Source: an archaeon (GTDB lineage: Archaea; Iainarchaeota; Iainarchaeia; Iainarchaeales; Iainarchaeaceae). From it: a stretch of DNA of 5,213 nucleotides. Shown piece by piece: positions 5,144 through 5,213 of the stretch (within the stretch, counting starts at the first letter, position 1; every line of letters starts with the position of its first letter). Below the pieces are notes generated by a model, which saw only the letters and a list, made by a program, of their open reading frames with translations, was not told the DNA's origin and ran no database searches. A program made the position numbers and the translations under genes. The stretch is from positions 1 to 5,213 of the forward strand of contig JANLHD010000063.1 of assembly GCA_024653865.1 (NCBI GenBank). Reading direction: 5' to 3'.

Positions 5144-5212
5144 TTAGGCGGATTTTTTGTTCTCTTTTTTCAATAAAGAACTAATTTTGGCGTCCAAGGA
5201 TTTGGCTCTTAT
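5144..5212 (-). CDS. Probable C-terminus of a convergent gene (N-terminus outside window)
   Basis: On the minus strand one frame is open from base 5212 to TAA at 5146-5144: 22 residues, IRAKSLDAKISSLL then KKENKKSA. The stop lies directly against the aCPSF1 stop (TAA TTA), giving convergent genes with no spacer. The Lys-rich, helical end looks like a true protein C-terminus. The stretch is too short to assign a family, and the frame could be open by chance. Confidence 0.4.
   Translation of the reverse strand: MRAKSLDAKISSLLKKENKKSA
5153..5170 (+). terminator. T-rich termination region after aCPSF1
   Basis: Two runs of six T (5153-5158 and 5165-5170) start 9 nt after the aCPSF1 stop, a typical archaeal oligo-T termination signal. 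They would lie inside the convergent gene as lysine codons on the other strand, so the two transcripts would overlap at their 3' ends. Confidence 0.45.
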
Positions 5213-5213
5213 A

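Overview
The window is archaeal. It carries an FKBP26/SlyD-type prolyl isomerase, a 20S proteasome beta subunit with a short autocleaved propeptide, and a KH-domain metallo-beta-lactamase/beta-CASP ribonuclease of the aCPSF1 (FttA) family. Several starts sit about 23-27 nt downstream of TATA-like boxes, which suggests leaderless mRNAs. Intergenic spaces are short. The lineage cannot be fixed from sequence alone; a small-genome (DPANN-like) or euryarchaeal lineage is possible, but this is only a guess.

Layout. Positions 1-876 (minus strand) hold the N-terminal 292 codons of a membrane-anchored, extracytoplasmic protein of unknown function that continues out of the window. A promoter region of about 100 bp (877-976) separates it from a divergent FKBP-type isomerase (977-1714, plus) ending in a His-rich tail. 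A two-gene module follows: a Doc/Fic-family toxin (1772-2137) preceded by a 35-bp dyad that overlaps its TATA box and start codon, and a 42-aa protein (2134-2262) that overlaps the toxin stop by 4 bp and has a strong Shine-Dalgarno. Directly after it is an orphan, in-frame, His-rich peptide-coding stretch (2266-2352). Its first 11 codons repeat the last 11 sense codons of the isomerase, so the toxin module lies between two copies of the isomerase 3' end. Then come the proteasome beta subunit psmB (2467-3117) and aCPSF1 (3245-5143), a pair that is neighbouring in other archaea. The last 70 bases hold T-rich termination signals and probably the C-terminus of a convergent minus-strand gene.

How the genes fit together. 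The isomerase (folding), proteasome (degradation) and aCPSF1 (transcription termination and RNA cleavage) form a housekeeping protein/RNA quality-control neighbourhood. The Doc module looks like a later arrival that either split the isomerase's metal-binding tail or came in with its own replacement 3' end. The most notable points are this split tail with flanking direct repeats, the large dyad operator over the toxin start, and the toxin-first gene order with an unrecognised 42-aa candidate antitoxin.
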